From contig NZ_JAKSXV010000060.1 of assembly GCF_022829345.1 (NCBI RefSeq), forward strand, positions 1-64,000: DNA of 64,000 nt. Direction: 5' to 3'. Every line of letters begins with the position of its first letter. Positions within the stretch are counted from its first letter, which is position 1. Shown piece after piece: positions 1-8,149 of this stretch. The notes below the pieces were generated by a model. The model saw only the letters and a program-made list of their open reading frames with translations, had not been told where the DNA came from and searched no databases. The DNA is from Methylobacterium sp. J-090 (GTDB lineage Bacteria; Pseudomonadota; Alphaproteobacteria; Rhizobiales; Beijerinckiaceae). A program made the position numbers and the translations under genes.

Positions 1-1
1 C

Positions 2-106
2 GGCTACCAGCCGCCTGCGCCAGAGGTCCTCATCTGGCCAACCGAACCGAGCGGATCAGTGCCGTCCGCTCGCCCTGCCATCGTCACGCGACCGACGATG
101 CACTAA
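2..106 (+). CDS. Possible C-terminal end of a gene entering from the left
   Basis: Frame 2 is open from the window edge to a TAA at 104-106 and would encode 34 residues rich in Pro and Ser, beginning GYQPPAPEVL. No family is recognisable. It could be the tail of an element-borne gene, or chance, since a 100-base open frame is weak evidence. The following bases are less GC-rich than the chromosome to the right. Confidence 0.2.
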   Translation, partial: GYQPPAPEVLIWPTEPSGSVPSARPAIVTRPTMH

Positions 107-189
107 CTTCGAACATGGGCCACCGAACGGGGGCAGGCCAAGGTGGGTAATTAAAAGCCTTACCGAGTGCCAAGGGGCCGCCTGAAGTA

Positions 190-510
190 GTGACCGGTAG
201 GCTGTTTAGAAACGACCTTAGAAAGGTCCCAAAGCTCATAGTGCAGCCGTCGCCTTGGATTGGAGGTCCCAACATCCACCAAGAGGGCCATGTGGTCGTG
301 ACGTTCGAAGGGATTTGGCTAGTTTTTGGCGCCACCATATACCACCCAAACGGCTGGGGCATCGAACGAGCAGGGTTTAATATTATTCCGGCTGCGAGCG
401 GGCTTTTATTTCCTGAAGTTTTGAAAAGGCTGAATTCAGGCCAAACAGAAATTAAATCATACTCGTCCTTGGTGCTGTTCGACATTGGAGAAATCGGCAC
501 CCTGGGCTGA
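190..510 (+). CDS. Hypothetical protein, possibly interrupted upstream by an in-frame stop
   Basis: A GTG at 190 opens 106 codons. The product has no recognisable family. The middle (about residues 30-75) mixes hydrophobic and charged residues like a folded protein (VVVTFEGIWLVFGATIYHP), whereas the opposite strand gives a Pro/Trp/Ser-rich shadow. The same frame carries an ATG at 115 followed by 10 codons, a TAA at 148-150 and then open sequence to 190. The gene may therefore be a nonsense-mutated remnant of a slightly longer one. Codon use is less GC3-rich than in the chromosomal genes, in keeping with foreign origin. No clear Shine-Dalgarno sequence is visible. Confidence 0.35.
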   Translation: MTGRLFRNDLRKVPKLIVQPSPWIGGPNIHQEGHVVVTFEGIWLVFGATIYHPNGWGIERAGFNIIPAASGLLFPEVLKRLNSGQTEIKSYSSLVLFDIGEIGTLG

Positions 511-520
511 CTAATTTGAT

Positions 521-1018
521 TCACTTTATCCGTGATTTTGGCTTGTAGCAGTACGGCTCTTGCATCCCGCGTGACAGGATCAGGGCGTCCGACAATTCTG
601 CGTTCCTCGATGGAGAAAACAACGGCATCGCCAAGCTCTGTCTTCTTTTTCTTACCTTTTGTTTCAGCGAGTGAAATTTATCAATCCAAGCCAAATTTAT
701 CTGTAAAACTCGGTTTGACATGCCTCCGGCTACAATTTTTGAAATCATTTCGCCGTGGATAGATTTAAGATAGACATCGCTAAAAAGCTGCCTTAACTGA
801 TCAAGCTCTCCTGAAGATCTGTATTTTTCACAATGCTTCCGTGTCAGGATGTCAATCCGATTGGCCATCGCCACGTCGAACCAATTGAACATGGGACCGC
901 CGTTTGGATTCGTAATGAGATGAACGATTAAATCATACCACGGCCCTGAGTTTCCTCGTCGACTTTGACACAGCCCGTACCTGAGAAATCCTCACTCTCC
1001 CTGCTAAGTTCTCGGCGC
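521..1018 (-). pseudogene. Frameshifted, 5'-truncated gene of unknown function
   Basis: The intact 3' portion begins at an internal ATG (890-892) and encodes 123 residues, ending KPKSRIK with a TGA at 521-523. The same frame is open upstream to a stop at 992-994 and still reads like protein (GPWYDLIVHLITNPNGG just before the ATG) but has no usable start. An adjacent frame reads LRRELSRESEDFSGTGCVKV from about 1018 before stopping near 930, so a frameshift near 940-950 would join the two. Upstream lies the oppositely oriented gene at 1035, so the true 5' end appears lost. The sequence is AT-rich for this window. I recognise no domain. Alternative: only the 123-residue frame is translated. Confidence 0.4.
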
Positions 1019-1034
1019 AAGTAGGGAGCGAATC

Positions 1035-1799
1035 GTGGGATTGTTCGGGCGGAAGGCGCAGCAGCCAAGCGGAACCGCTTGGGCGATCACCAACAATCTG
1101 CGCGAAGCCGAGATACGGTATCTGGAGGTTCTCCGACGCGAGATCGGTAACCTCATCGTCGAGGTCGATCCCGACCTGATGGTTCGGTCATACGAGAAGG
1201 CTTGGACCTGGGAGCAGGAGACGGCCTCGAACCCGGACCGGCTGCGGGCTGACGAGGCGGCGCTCGTCGCCAAGCTCCCGATGTTCGAGGAATTTGACCT
1301 GATCGGCACCCGACACTTCGTGTCGTATGGCGAGGGTCGCCGCAGTTTGGACGACGACGACCTGGTCGAACGCTACCTCGAATTGTCGCGCATGCTGGTC
1401 TTCATGAGGAACCGATTGCAGCCCGATGTCGCCCGCCGGCGGCCGCTGCACGACGAGAAGGAGCACAAGGTGCTCCTGGACACGGTGGGCAGCCTGAAGG
1501 ACCGCCGCTTCCGAGACCGGATCGACGAGGCGTTGCAGCGTTGCTACGCCTACCGTCAGGGCTTTGACGCCGGAAAAGGCGAACCCTACGCCGCTACGCG
1601 CGAAACCTTTTCGGACGCCGAGGTCGAGGTGTTCTCGCTCCCCTTCGGCATCACACCGGAAATCGAGACCGGCATCGTGTTTAAGAAAACCGATGAGCGC
1701 GGGGTCCACGCGGTCTTCGTGCATGACGACGGTCGTAGAAACATCACCTACTACCGGACGGACCAACAGTTCACGAAGCGCGATTGGGTCGGCCGCTGA
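1035..1799 (+). CDS. Hypothetical 254-residue protein
   Basis: A GTG start at 1035 follows a purine-rich AGGGAG (1023-1028) at good spacing. The product begins MGLFGRKAQQPSG and is charged and soluble, with no signal peptide or membrane segment. About residues 20-160 are predicted helical (many Arg/Glu/Leu heptads). The C-terminal 60 residues look beta-rich (GIVFKKTDERGVHAVFVHDD). No family is recognised. GC content and codon use match the chromosome, unlike the first kilobase. It lies between the decayed low-GC genes and the tRNA fragment, so it is probably cargo of the element that interrupts comM, acquired from a similar high-GC host. Confidence 0.65.
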   Translation: MGLFGRKAQQPSGTAWAITNNLREAEIRYLEVLRREIGNLIVEVDPDLMVRSYEKAWTWEQETASNPDRLRADEAALVAKLPMFEEFDLIGTRHFVSYGEGRRSLDDDDLVERYLELSRMLVFMRNRLQPDVARRRPLHDEKEHKVLLDTVGSLKDRRFRDRIDEALQRCYAYRQGFDAGKGEPYAATRETFSDAEVEVFSLPFGITPEIETGIVFKKTDERGVHAVFVHDDGRRNITYYRTDQQFTKRDWVGR

Positions 1800-2001
1800 T
1801 CGCGTTTCCCGGTGGATCGCGGCCTTCCGCTTGGTCACCAGCCATTTCGTTGAGAAGCGAATGTAGGCGCACAGAAGCGCACGCAAAGTTCCTCACGAGT
1901 CCCTTCGAGACGGTCAGCCGCGGACGCTGTCAGCGCCCCGCTCACCCTGCGTCTCATTGTCTAAGCAACTGTGATTGTTCACACTAATGCGCGCGGAAAG
2001 G

Positions 2002-2048
2002 TGGCGTCTTCGGGAGGGCTCGAACCTCCGACCCCGGGTTTAGGAAAA
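2002..2048 (-). tRNA. 3' fragment of a tRNA gene, tRNA-Arg(CCT)-like
   Basis: Read on the minus strand, the bases end in CCA at 2004-2002. They contain a perfect T arm (GGAGG, loop TTCGAGC, CCTCC), a 3' acceptor strand CGAAGAC plus G, and a variable region GGTC. Upstream is TTCCTAA, which fits an anticodon loop with anticodon CCT at 2044-2042. The 5' half does not follow: bases beyond 2048 do not pair to complete the anticodon stem, and no D arm is present. This is the pattern of an attachment-site remnant left when an element integrates into a tRNA gene near the anticodon loop. The isotype is inferred only from the anticodon-like triplet. Confidence 0.6.
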
Positions 2049-2119
2049 CGGGGGGTGGCATTTTTGGCTGCTGCTTTTCGGCGTCGATCCACCTTCGCCA
2101 AGGCCCCGAAATTCAAGAG

Positions 2120-2194
2120 AAATTAACCATCGCAGGCGGTTTGCTATTGGCAGTCACTCCACCAAGGCGAACCACAAATTAACCGTACGCAGGC
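2120..2194. repeat. Pair of imperfect direct repeats beside the recombinase
   Basis: AAATTAACC followed by a short variable step and CGCAGGC occurs at 2120-2137 and again at 2176-2194, 56 bases apart. Both copies lie in the non-coding strip between the tRNA fragment and the 3' end of the serine recombinase. They could be protein-binding sites or simple duplication; nothing in the sequence decides. From 1800 to 2001 I see no other feature. Confidence 0.35.
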
Positions 2195-2242
2195 CCCTGG
2201 TCTTGCACGGTCGGTCCCTTTGAAATCGACCCAGTTTTTGGC

Positions 2243-3988
2243 TCACATCCGGGCCGCCGCGATCATCTCTTCCTCGTCGGGCACAGCCTCTTGCTGGGCT
2301 TCTCGCCTGACCCTCGCCCGCCGCAGAAACTCCGCTACCAGCTTGTCCTGCCGTTCCAGCACCTCCGGTTCGAGTACCATCTCGGCCATGTCGAGCAGGT
2401 CGTCCGGGTTGTCGGAGAAGAGCAGGACCGGGACCTCGGCAGCTTCGGCCACCTTCCCGAACATGCGGTAGCCCTTGTAGGTCGCGGTGATCCTATCGGG
2501 CTCGAACACCACCTTCTTGACCGTGCCCCGGATCTGCTGGGCCAATCGCGTCCGAAGGTCGGCACGTTCATCGAGGCTGGCGGCGGCCAGCCTGGCCCGC
2601 AGGTCCTGGATCATCGCCCGGCGGCGTTCGCCGGATGGCTCGTGGGCGCCCATGACGGCCTGGCGCTTCGTTTCGGTCAGCTCCGCCCTGGTGGCCTCGA
2701 TCTCCGCGCTGATCTCGATGGCCCGCTCCAGATACCCGCTAACGCCAGCTTCCACCGCGCCGCGGATGTTGGCCAGGTTCGTCTTCAGTGCTTCGACCTT
2801 GGCCTCAAGATCGGCGGCGGTGAGCCTCCTTGCCGCCGGCTCCTCAGTAGCCTTGGCCAGCACCTTGTCGAGGTCGAGCCTTACGGTCGACCCGAGCATC
2901 TGGTTCTCGGCCCAGTCGATCCGCCACCTCCGAGTGTTCGTGCACGCACCCCGGCCGGCCTCAGCGCAAGTCAGGTAGGCAGCCCCCTTAGGAGGCACGC
3001 CCTTGTTGATCCTCTTCATCTTCCCGCCGCAGGAGCAGAAGGCCAGGCCACGGAATAGGTTCGCAACACCGGTTGTCTCGTGCTTGCCAGCGGCACCCGT
3101 TCGGCTCGCCTTCGTGGCATTGGCCTGGATGAACTCGGCCTCATTCACGGCGGCTGGGTAATAGTCTCGGATCGGTGAGCCGGCGGGATGGCGTTGGCCC
3201 TGCTCGTCCCGTCGGTACGATTGCATCTCGCCGAGGACGGCCCGGTTCTGCAGCACCTTCTGGATGTAGGAAGCGTGCCATTCCTTCCCGCCATCGAAGG
3301 TCGGGATCTTGGCCTCGTTCAGCCTCGTTGCGATCCGACGCTTGCCGTAGCCTCGGAGGGTCTCGGAAAAGATGCGGCGAACGATGTCGCGTCCAGAGGG
3401 AAGGTCGCCCTCACCGGGCTTGAACTCGATCCGGCGCGTACCGTCTTGATCGACGACGTGGAGCCAGCCTGGCACCCGCGCGGTGATCACCTGGGTGGAG
3501 GCGTTGCCGCGCTTCTTCACCCATGACTTCGCGAGCCGGACAGCCTTGGTCTTCGACTCCTCGTGGGCTCGCATCATCACCATGAGCGACCCGAACAGCG
3601 CGAAGGGTTCGGCCTCGATCCGTTCCCGGGAATAGACCTGCCGGTCGATCAGCGTGACGACGTTGATGCTGGCCTTCAGCAGCTTGTTGAACTCCTCCAG
3701 GACGTCGAGGGCGCTCTCGCGGCTGAAGCGGTCGAGGCTCTCGATCACCAGGAACGATCCCCGCGGGATCTGGCCTTCCTCGACGAGCTTGAGGAACTTG
3801 CCGAGAGCGCCTCGCGTCCGATTGAGGCCACGGAAGGCGCTGATGCCGAGGTCGGTCAGGCTTTCGTCAATGACGAGCCCCTTCTCCGCAGCCCATTCCT
3901 GGGCCGCCTCCGTTTGCCGTCGGAGGCTGTCGCCCCGCATCTGCTCCGGGCGCGAGAACCGGATGTAGCTGTAAGCCTTGGCTGCCAT
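2243..3988 (-). CDS. Large serine recombinase (site-specific integrase)
   Basis: This 581-residue protein has the architecture of the large serine recombinases. The N-terminal resolvase domain (about 1-155) has the nucleophile in YIRFS (Ser12), Arg10 in the same motif, and IESLDRFSR (82-90) as the second signature. A Recombinase domain follows (about 185-300). A zinc ribbon has Cys318, Cys320, Cys341 and Cys349. A coiled coil (about 375-445) precedes the C-terminal tail. Length and domains are complete, so it is probably active. It starts about 25 bases from the truncated end of comM, the usual position of such an integrase beside its attachment site, and it reads into the element. It is predicted to integrate and excise DNA by 2-bp staggered strand exchange. 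Confidence 0.93.
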   Translation of the reverse strand: MAAKAYSYIRFSRPEQMRGDSLRRQTEAAQEWAAEKGLVIDESLTDLGISAFRGLNRTRGALGKFLKLVEEGQIPRGSFLVIESLDRFSRESALDVLEEFNKLLKASINVVTLIDRQVYSRERIEAEPFALFGSLMVMMRAHEESKTKAVRLAKSWVKKRGNASTQVITARVPGWLHVVDQDGTRRIEFKPGEGDLPSGRDIVRRIFSETLRGYGKRRIATRLNEAKIPTFDGGKEWHASYIQKVLQNRAVLGEMQSYRRDEQGQRHPAGSPIRDYYPAAVNEAEFIQANATKASRTGAAGKHETTGVANLFRGLAFCSCGGKMKRINKGVPPKGAAYLTCAEAGRGACTNTRRWRIDWAENQMLGSTVRLDLDKVLAKATEEPAARRLTAADLEAKVEALKTNLANIRGAVEAGVSGYLERAIEISAEIEATRAELTETKRQAVMGAHEPSGERRRAMIQDLRARLAAASLDERADLRTRLAQQIRGTVKKVVFEPDRITATYKGYRMFGKVAEAAEVPVLLFSDNPDDLLDMAEMVLEPEVLERQDKLVAEFLRRARVRREAQQEAVPDEEEMIAAARM

Positions 3989-4055
3989 GATCCGGACCCT
4001 ACGGGCCAGGCCCTAAACAGGCAATGAAATGGGACACGACCTCAGGATGTTGTGG
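3989..4055. other. Probable attachment-site junction between element and comM
   Basis: On the minus strand, comM follows its family sequence up to GGTGCCCACAACATCCTGA (about 4065-4047). It then diverges: instead of the expected Met-Val/Ile-Gly-Pro-Pro-Gly of Walker A it reads RSCPISLPV and stops at 4013. The recombinase start codon is at 3988. A serine recombinase would cut a 2-bp core close to 4045-4050. The matching half-site and the rest of comM would lie beyond the left edge of the window. The exact core cannot be fixed without the other junction. Confidence 0.6.
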
Positions 4056-4684
4056 GCACCGGCCGCGGCGATCTCCAGTGCGCGCTTGGCGCCCTCCTGG
4101 CCCTTGATGTCGCGCAGGTCCGGCAAGGCACCGCCCGGTGCGGCGATAGCGGGCTCGGGCCGGGCCATCACCTGGGTGCCCTTGAAGTGGTTGGCGAGCT
4201 GGATGAGCGAGCGGGGTGCCAGCACATCCATGTCGCCCGCCGCCCACGCCGCCTCGGGTCCGGTGGCGGCCGGGCAGATGAGGCCGAGGCCGCGCGCGTT
4301 GGCCGCCATGGCGGCGGGCAGCACGCCGGACACCGCCGTGATGGTGCCGTCGAGGGCGAGTTCGCCCAGGACGCAATACCCCGTGAGGGCATCGGCCGGC
4401 AGGGCGCCGATGGCCGCCATCACGGCGAGCGCGATGGGCAGGTCGTAATGCGAGCCCTCCTTCGGCAGGTCGGCCGGGGCGAGGTTCACGGTGATGCGCT
4501 TGGCCGGCAGCGCCAGCCCCGAGGCGATGAGGGCCGAGCGCACCCGCTCGCGCGATTCGCCCACCGCCTTGTCGGCGAGCCCCACCACCGTGAAGGCCAC
4601 GAGGCCGGGCGCGATCTGCACCTGCACATCGACGGCCCGCGCCTCGATTCCCTCGAAGGCGACGGTGGCGACGCGGGTGACCAT
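4013..4684 (-). pseudogene. comM: comM/yifB, N-terminal part only, interrupted
   Basis: The 223-residue remnant corresponds to the first domain of the YifB/ComM Mg-chelatase-like AAA ATPase, which is usually about 500 residues and acts as a branch-migration helicase in natural transformation. The start MVTRVATVAFEGIEARAVDV at 4684 fits the family; a longer in-frame extension to 4780 has no family similarity. The ChlI-type domain runs to ALEIAAAGAHNIL, where GxHN(L/I)L normally leads directly into Walker A. Here the frame enters foreign sequence and stops after nine residues. The whole ATPase core is therefore missing from this copy. The gene is read toward the recombinase. Confidence 0.88.
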
Positions 4685-4853
4685 GGTTCTTCGCCCTCGG
4701 GATGGCTCGCCACATGATGGCTTGGCAGGTGCAAGCCTAGGCGGCAGCTCAAACGGAAACAACCGGCGCGCGTGGGGCACATCTCAGGAACTGGGAACAG
4801 AATCGTACGGTGCGTCGTTCGCACCGCACCCCAACGATTTTCAAGGAGTTCCC

Positions 4854-5117
4854 ATGTCGTTCAGGACCACCGGCCTCGCCGCCCTCGCCCTCGCCCTCGC
4901 CTTCACCGGCGCCGCTCGCGCCGACCGCGAGCCCACCGCCGCCGAGCTGACGCGGATCGATGCCGTGCTCAAGGAAGCCGGCTTTACGAAGTGGAAGAAG
5001 GTCGAGGTCGAGGACGACGAGATCGAGGTGGACGACGCCATCGACGCCAACGGCAAGCAGTTCGACCTGAAGCTCGATCCCAAGACCTTCGCCATCGTCA
5101 AGCGCAAGGCCGAGTAG
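4854..5117 (+). CDS. Small secreted PepSY-domain protein
   Basis: An ATG at 4854 follows AAGGAG (4843-4848). The 87-residue product has a signal peptide (about 1-22, ending AARA-D). A single PepSY-like unit follows (about 25-87), with the typical ending in which a predicted Asp-rich hairpin (VEVEDDEIEVDD) leads to FDLKLDPKTF. PepSY units are often periplasmic inhibitors or folding helpers for proteases and are common as small proteins in alphaproteobacteria. It is divergent from the comM remnant and monocistronic as far as can be seen. Substrate unknown. Confidence 0.75.
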   Translation: MSFRTTGLAALALALAFTGAARADREPTAAELTRIDAVLKEAGFTKWKKVEVEDDEIEVDDAIDANGKQFDLKLDPKTFAIVKRKAE

Positions 5118-5147
5118 GACGATCGGCAGCGGTTGCCCGCACCGGGA

Positions 5148-5633
5148 TCACCGCTGCCGCTGGAAGGCGGCCATCGCCGTGCCCGCGCCGACGCCGTCCG
5201 GCGTCAGCGCCTGCCACCGGGTGACGAGGGCGCCGCTCCGCTCCATGCTGAAGAGCGGCGCCCCGACATCGTAGCGCTTCGTGCCGTAGGCGTTGACGAT
5301 CCGCCCGTCTCCGTAGGTGTGAAAATCCACCGAGACCGAATTCGCGTCACCCCGAAGCTTGCACACGATGGTCTCGTTCGTCTGGAAGCCCTCGACCCGC
5401 AGCAGGCAGTCGCGGGTCCCCCGCCCCGGCACGAGATCGAGGCGGTAGGCGACAACGATGGGAGAGCCTCCCGCGGTCCGGCCCGCGCTGTGCTCGAAGA
5501 CGTAGGTGCCCGCCCAGGATCGTGCGGGCTCCGGGGCGGCGAGGACCGCCGGCATCGCGAGGAGACAGGCCGTGATAGCCAGGGCCGCGCGAACCCCGCA
5601 TGCACGAACCCGACGTGTGTGAGACGAAACCAT
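5148..5633 (-). CDS. Secreted hypothetical protein, DUF5991-like
   Basis: The start at 5633 is chosen because GAGGGAGAG precedes it and a clean signal peptide follows (VRAALAITACLLAMPAVLAA, cleavage near residue 32). The mature part (about 130 residues) begins SWAGTYVFEHSAGRTAGG and contains two cysteines that could form a disulfide (in DCLLRVEG and ETIVCKLRG). The WxGxYxFE opening resembles small periplasmic beta-barrel-like families such as DUF5991, an attribution from memory. It is convergent with the PepSY gene, with 30 bases between stops. Function unknown. Confidence 0.65.
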   Translation of the reverse strand: MVSSHTRRVRACGVRAALAITACLLAMPAVLAAPEPARSWAGTYVFEHSAGRTAGGSPIVVAYRLDLVPGRGTRDCLLRVEGFQTNETIVCKLRGDANSVSVDFHTYGDGRIVNAYGTKRYDVGAPLFSMERSGALVTRWQALTPDGVGAGTAMAAFQRQR

Positions 5634-5703
5634 CCCTCGCTCTCCCTCGCGGTTGCTTCGGTCCGGCCGCTTGCATCCGCCGCCGACGCCGGCCATATAG
5701 CGC

Positions 5704-5803
5704 ACGGGAGGTTGGCGAGGGACGTTTCACTCGCCAACCGGGTCAGGTCCGGAAGGAAGCAGCCCTAACGAGACCGAGCGGGTCTTTGTCCAGCCTCCCA
5801 CCT
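5704..5803 (+). ncRNA. ffs: Signal recognition particle RNA (4.5S)
   Basis: The universally conserved apical core GGTCAGGTCCGGAAGGAAGC lies at 5741-5760, followed by AGCC. The flanks pair: GGGAGGTT (5706-5713) with the complementary run near 5791-5799 (CAGCCTCCC). This gives a hairpin of about 100 nt, the size of the short bacterial SRP RNA. It binds Ffh and directs co-translational membrane targeting. Placement immediately before dnaX is common in alphaproteobacteria. The ends are estimated from pairing. Confidence 0.93.
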
Positions 5804-5872
5804 TATCTGTCGTAAGTAGCCCGCGTGGCGGCATCCCTCCGACCAGGGCGGCGCCAACCCACGCAAGGCAGC

Positions 5873-7756
5873 ATGGACGCGACCTCCGGTACACCGAGCG
5901 ACGCACCCGGCCTTCCGGGTTTTCCCGAGTCGTCCGCGGCGGCGACGCCTTATCGGGTGCTCGCCCGCAAGTATCGACCGCAGAATTTCGACGACCTGAT
6001 CGGCCAGGGCGCCATGGTGCGGACGCTGGCCAACGCGTTTTCGGCCAACCGCATCCCGCAGGCCTGGATGCTGACCGGCGTGCGCGGCGTCGGCAAGACC
6101 ACCACGGCCCGTATCCTGGCGCGCGGCCTCAACTACGTCCGCGACGGGCACCCCGATACCGGCCCGACCATCGCCATGCCGGAGCTCGGGCGCCACTGCC
6201 AGGCGATCATGGAATCCCGGCACATGGACGTGCTGGAAATGGACGCCGCCTCGCATACGGGCATCGACGACGTGCGCGGGATCATCGACGGCATCCGCTA
6301 TTCGCCGGTCTCGGCCCGCTACAAGGTCTACATCGTCGACGAGGTCCACATGCTCTCCGAGAAGGCGTTCAACGCCTTCCTGAAGACCCTCGAGGAGCCG
6401 CCCCCCCACGCCAAGTTCGTGTTCGCGACGACCGAGATCCGCAAGGTCCCGGTGACGATCCTGTCGCGCTGCCAGCGGTTCGACCTGCGCCGCGTCGAGG
6501 CCGACACCCTGGTCTCACACCTGACTAGGATCTGCGCGGCCGAATCCGTGGAGGCGGATGCGGAGGCGTTGTCCGCCATCACGCGGGCGGCGGAAGGCTC
6601 CGTGCGCGACGCCCTCTCGCTCCTCGATCAAGCCATCGCGCACGGCGCCGGACACGTGAGCGCCCAAGGCGTGCGCGACATGCTCGGCCTCGCCGACCGG
6701 GGCCGGATCGTCGACCTGTTCGAAGCGGTGATGCGCGGCGACATCCCGGCGAGCTTTGCGGAGGTGCGCGGCCAGTACGAGGCCGGGGCCGACCCGGCCG
6801 TGATCCTGTCCGATCTCGCGAGCTTCACCCACCTCGTCACCCGCCTGAAGCTGGTGCCGGAGGAGGCCGCCGCCGACCCGACCCTGAGCGAGGCCGAACG
6901 CTCGCGCGGCGGCGATTTCGCGAAACGGTTGTCCGTCCGGGTACTGTCGCGGGCTTGGCAGATCCTGCTGAAGGCGATTCCCGAGGTGCAGACGGCGACA
7001 CGCCCCCTCGCCGCCGCCGAGATGGCCCTGGTGCGCCTCGCCTACGCCGCGGACCTGCCGACCCCGGACGAGGCCCTGCGCCAGATGCGCGGTGAGGCCC
7101 TGGCGGCGCCCGCCCGTACCCCGACGGACGCGCTATCCAATGCCGCATCCGTGACGGCGCAGGGGCGCCCGGCCCTGCCGCCGATCCCGACCTTCTCGTC
7201 CGAGGCGCCGCCGCGCCCGGTCGTCGCCCTGGCGGCGGGCGGCGGTGGCACCCGCCCGGCCCTCACCATGGTCGCGCCGTCTCCGGCACCGTCCATCGCC
7301 CCGCTGGCGGCGCCGGAGCCCGAGGGGCCGCGCCTCACGGGCTTCGCCGATGTCGTCGCGCTGGCCGACACCAAGCGCGACATCGGCCTGAAGATGGCCC
7401 TGGAGCGCGAGGTCCACCTCGTGCGCTTCGAGGAGGGCCGCATCGAGTTCCGCCTCGCCGAGGGCGGTCGCCAGACCATCGCAAACGATCTGGCCAAGGC
7501 CCTCGATGCCTGGACGGGCCGGCGCTGGATCGTCGCCCTGTCGAAGGAGAGCGGCGAACCGACCCTCGACGCCACGGCCCGGGCCGCCACGGAGACCCGC
7601 CACCAGAATGCCGCCGCCCACCCCCTCGTGCGCGCGGTGATGGCCGGCTTCCCCGGAGCCCAGATCGTCGATGTGCGCGACCGTGCGCCCGAGATCACGG
7701 CGGATGCGCCGCCCACGGGCGAGGCCGAGACCGACGAGACCGACGGCGAGGCATAG
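5873..7756 (+). CDS. dnaX: DNA polymerase III subunit gamma/tau
   Basis: The clamp-loader ATPase of the replisome. The ATG at 5873 is preferred over an in-frame GTG at 5825 because AAGGCAGC precedes it. Walker A is GVRGVGKTTT (about 69-78), the DEVH Walker B is near residue 153, and the sensor/arginine-finger segment is TILSRCQRFDL. As in other alphaproteobacteria, the segment after Walker A lacks the four-cysteine zinc module of E. coli DnaX (only HCQAI remains). A Pro/Ala-rich linker (about 405-480) leads to a C-terminal tau-type domain that contacts the polymerase. It stands between SRP RNA and ybaB, the classic dnaX-ybaB pair. Confidence 0.96.
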   Translation: MDATSGTPSDAPGLPGFPESSAAATPYRVLARKYRPQNFDDLIGQGAMVRTLANAFSANRIPQAWMLTGVRGVGKTTTARILARGLNYVRDGHPDTGPTIAMPELGRHCQAIMESRHMDVLEMDAASHTGIDDVRGIIDGIRYSPVSARYKVYIVDEVHMLSEKAFNAFLKTLEEPPPHAKFVFATTEIRKVPVTILSRCQRFDLRRVEADTLVSHLTRICAAESVEADAEALSAITRAAEGSVRDALSLLDQAIAHGAGHVSAQGVRDMLGLADRGRIVDLFEAVMRGDIPASFAEVRGQYEAGADPAVILSDLASFTHLVTRLKLVPEEAAADPTLSEAERSRGGDFAKRLSVRVLSRAWQILLKAIPEVQTATRPLAAAEMALVRLAYAADLPTPDEALRQMRGEALAAPARTPTDALSNAASVTAQGRPALPPIPTFSSEAPPRPVVALAAGGGGTRPALTMVAPSPAPSIAPLAAPEPEGPRLTGFADVVALADTKRDIGLKMALEREVHLVRFEEGRIEFRLAEGGRQTIANDLAKALDAWTGRRWIVALSKESGEPTLDATARAATETRHQNAAAHPLVRAVMAGFPGAQIVDVRDRAPEITADAPPTGEAETDETDGEA

Positions 7757-7819
7757 CGCCGGCACCGAGCCGTCCCCAGATCAGGCCGAGACAGCCCTCA
7801 CAGCCAAGGAATCCCACCG

Positions 7820-8140
7820 ATGCGCGACCTCATGGGCATGATGAAGCAGGCCCAGGCCATGCAGGAGAAGATGGCCGCCCTGCAGGGCGAACTCGACACC
7901 GTGGAGGTCTCGGGCGCCTCCGGCGGCGGCGCCGTGCGGGTGACGATGACGGCCAAGGGTCAGGTGAAGGGCGTCCAGCTCGATCCCGCCATGATGAACC
8001 CGGACGAGCGCGAGATTTTGGAAGATCTCATCGTCGCCGCCATGAACGACGCCCGCGGCAAGGCCGAGCAGGTCGCCGCCGAGCGGATGGGCGAACTCAC
8101 CAAGGGCCTGCCCCTGCCGCCCGGCCTGAAGCTCTTCTAG
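7820..8140 (+). CDS. YbaB/EbfC nucleoid-associated protein
   Basis: The 106-residue protein begins MRDLMGMMKQAQAMQEKM and has the family's amphipathic N-terminal helix. The VxGxGxGGxVxVxxxxxG-type core is VSGASGGGAVRVTMTAKG, and the end is LPPGLKLF. Family members form DNA-binding dimers and are almost always encoded between dnaX and recR. Here pckA, on the other strand, has been placed between ybaB and recR. The gap to dnaX is 63 bases, so co-transcription is likely. Confidence 0.93.
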   Translation: MRDLMGMMKQAQAMQEKMAALQGELDTVEVSGASGGGAVRVTMTAKGQVKGVQLDPAMMNPDEREILEDLIVAAMNDARGKAEQVAAERMGELTKGLPLPPGLKLF

Positions 8141-8149
8141 GATTTCGCA

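Noticed and set aside
84..524. Minus-strand frame of 146 codons starting with GTG and overlapping the 521-892 frame by GTGA
   Set aside because: Although the 4-base overlap looks operon-like, its translation is Trp/Pro/Ser-rich and looks like the shadow of the plus-strand frame at 190-510.
4491..4853. N-terminal extension of the PepSY gene across the divergent comM promoter
   Set aside because: The extension has no signal peptide or family similarity; the ATG at 4854 has a good ribosome binding site and signal peptide.
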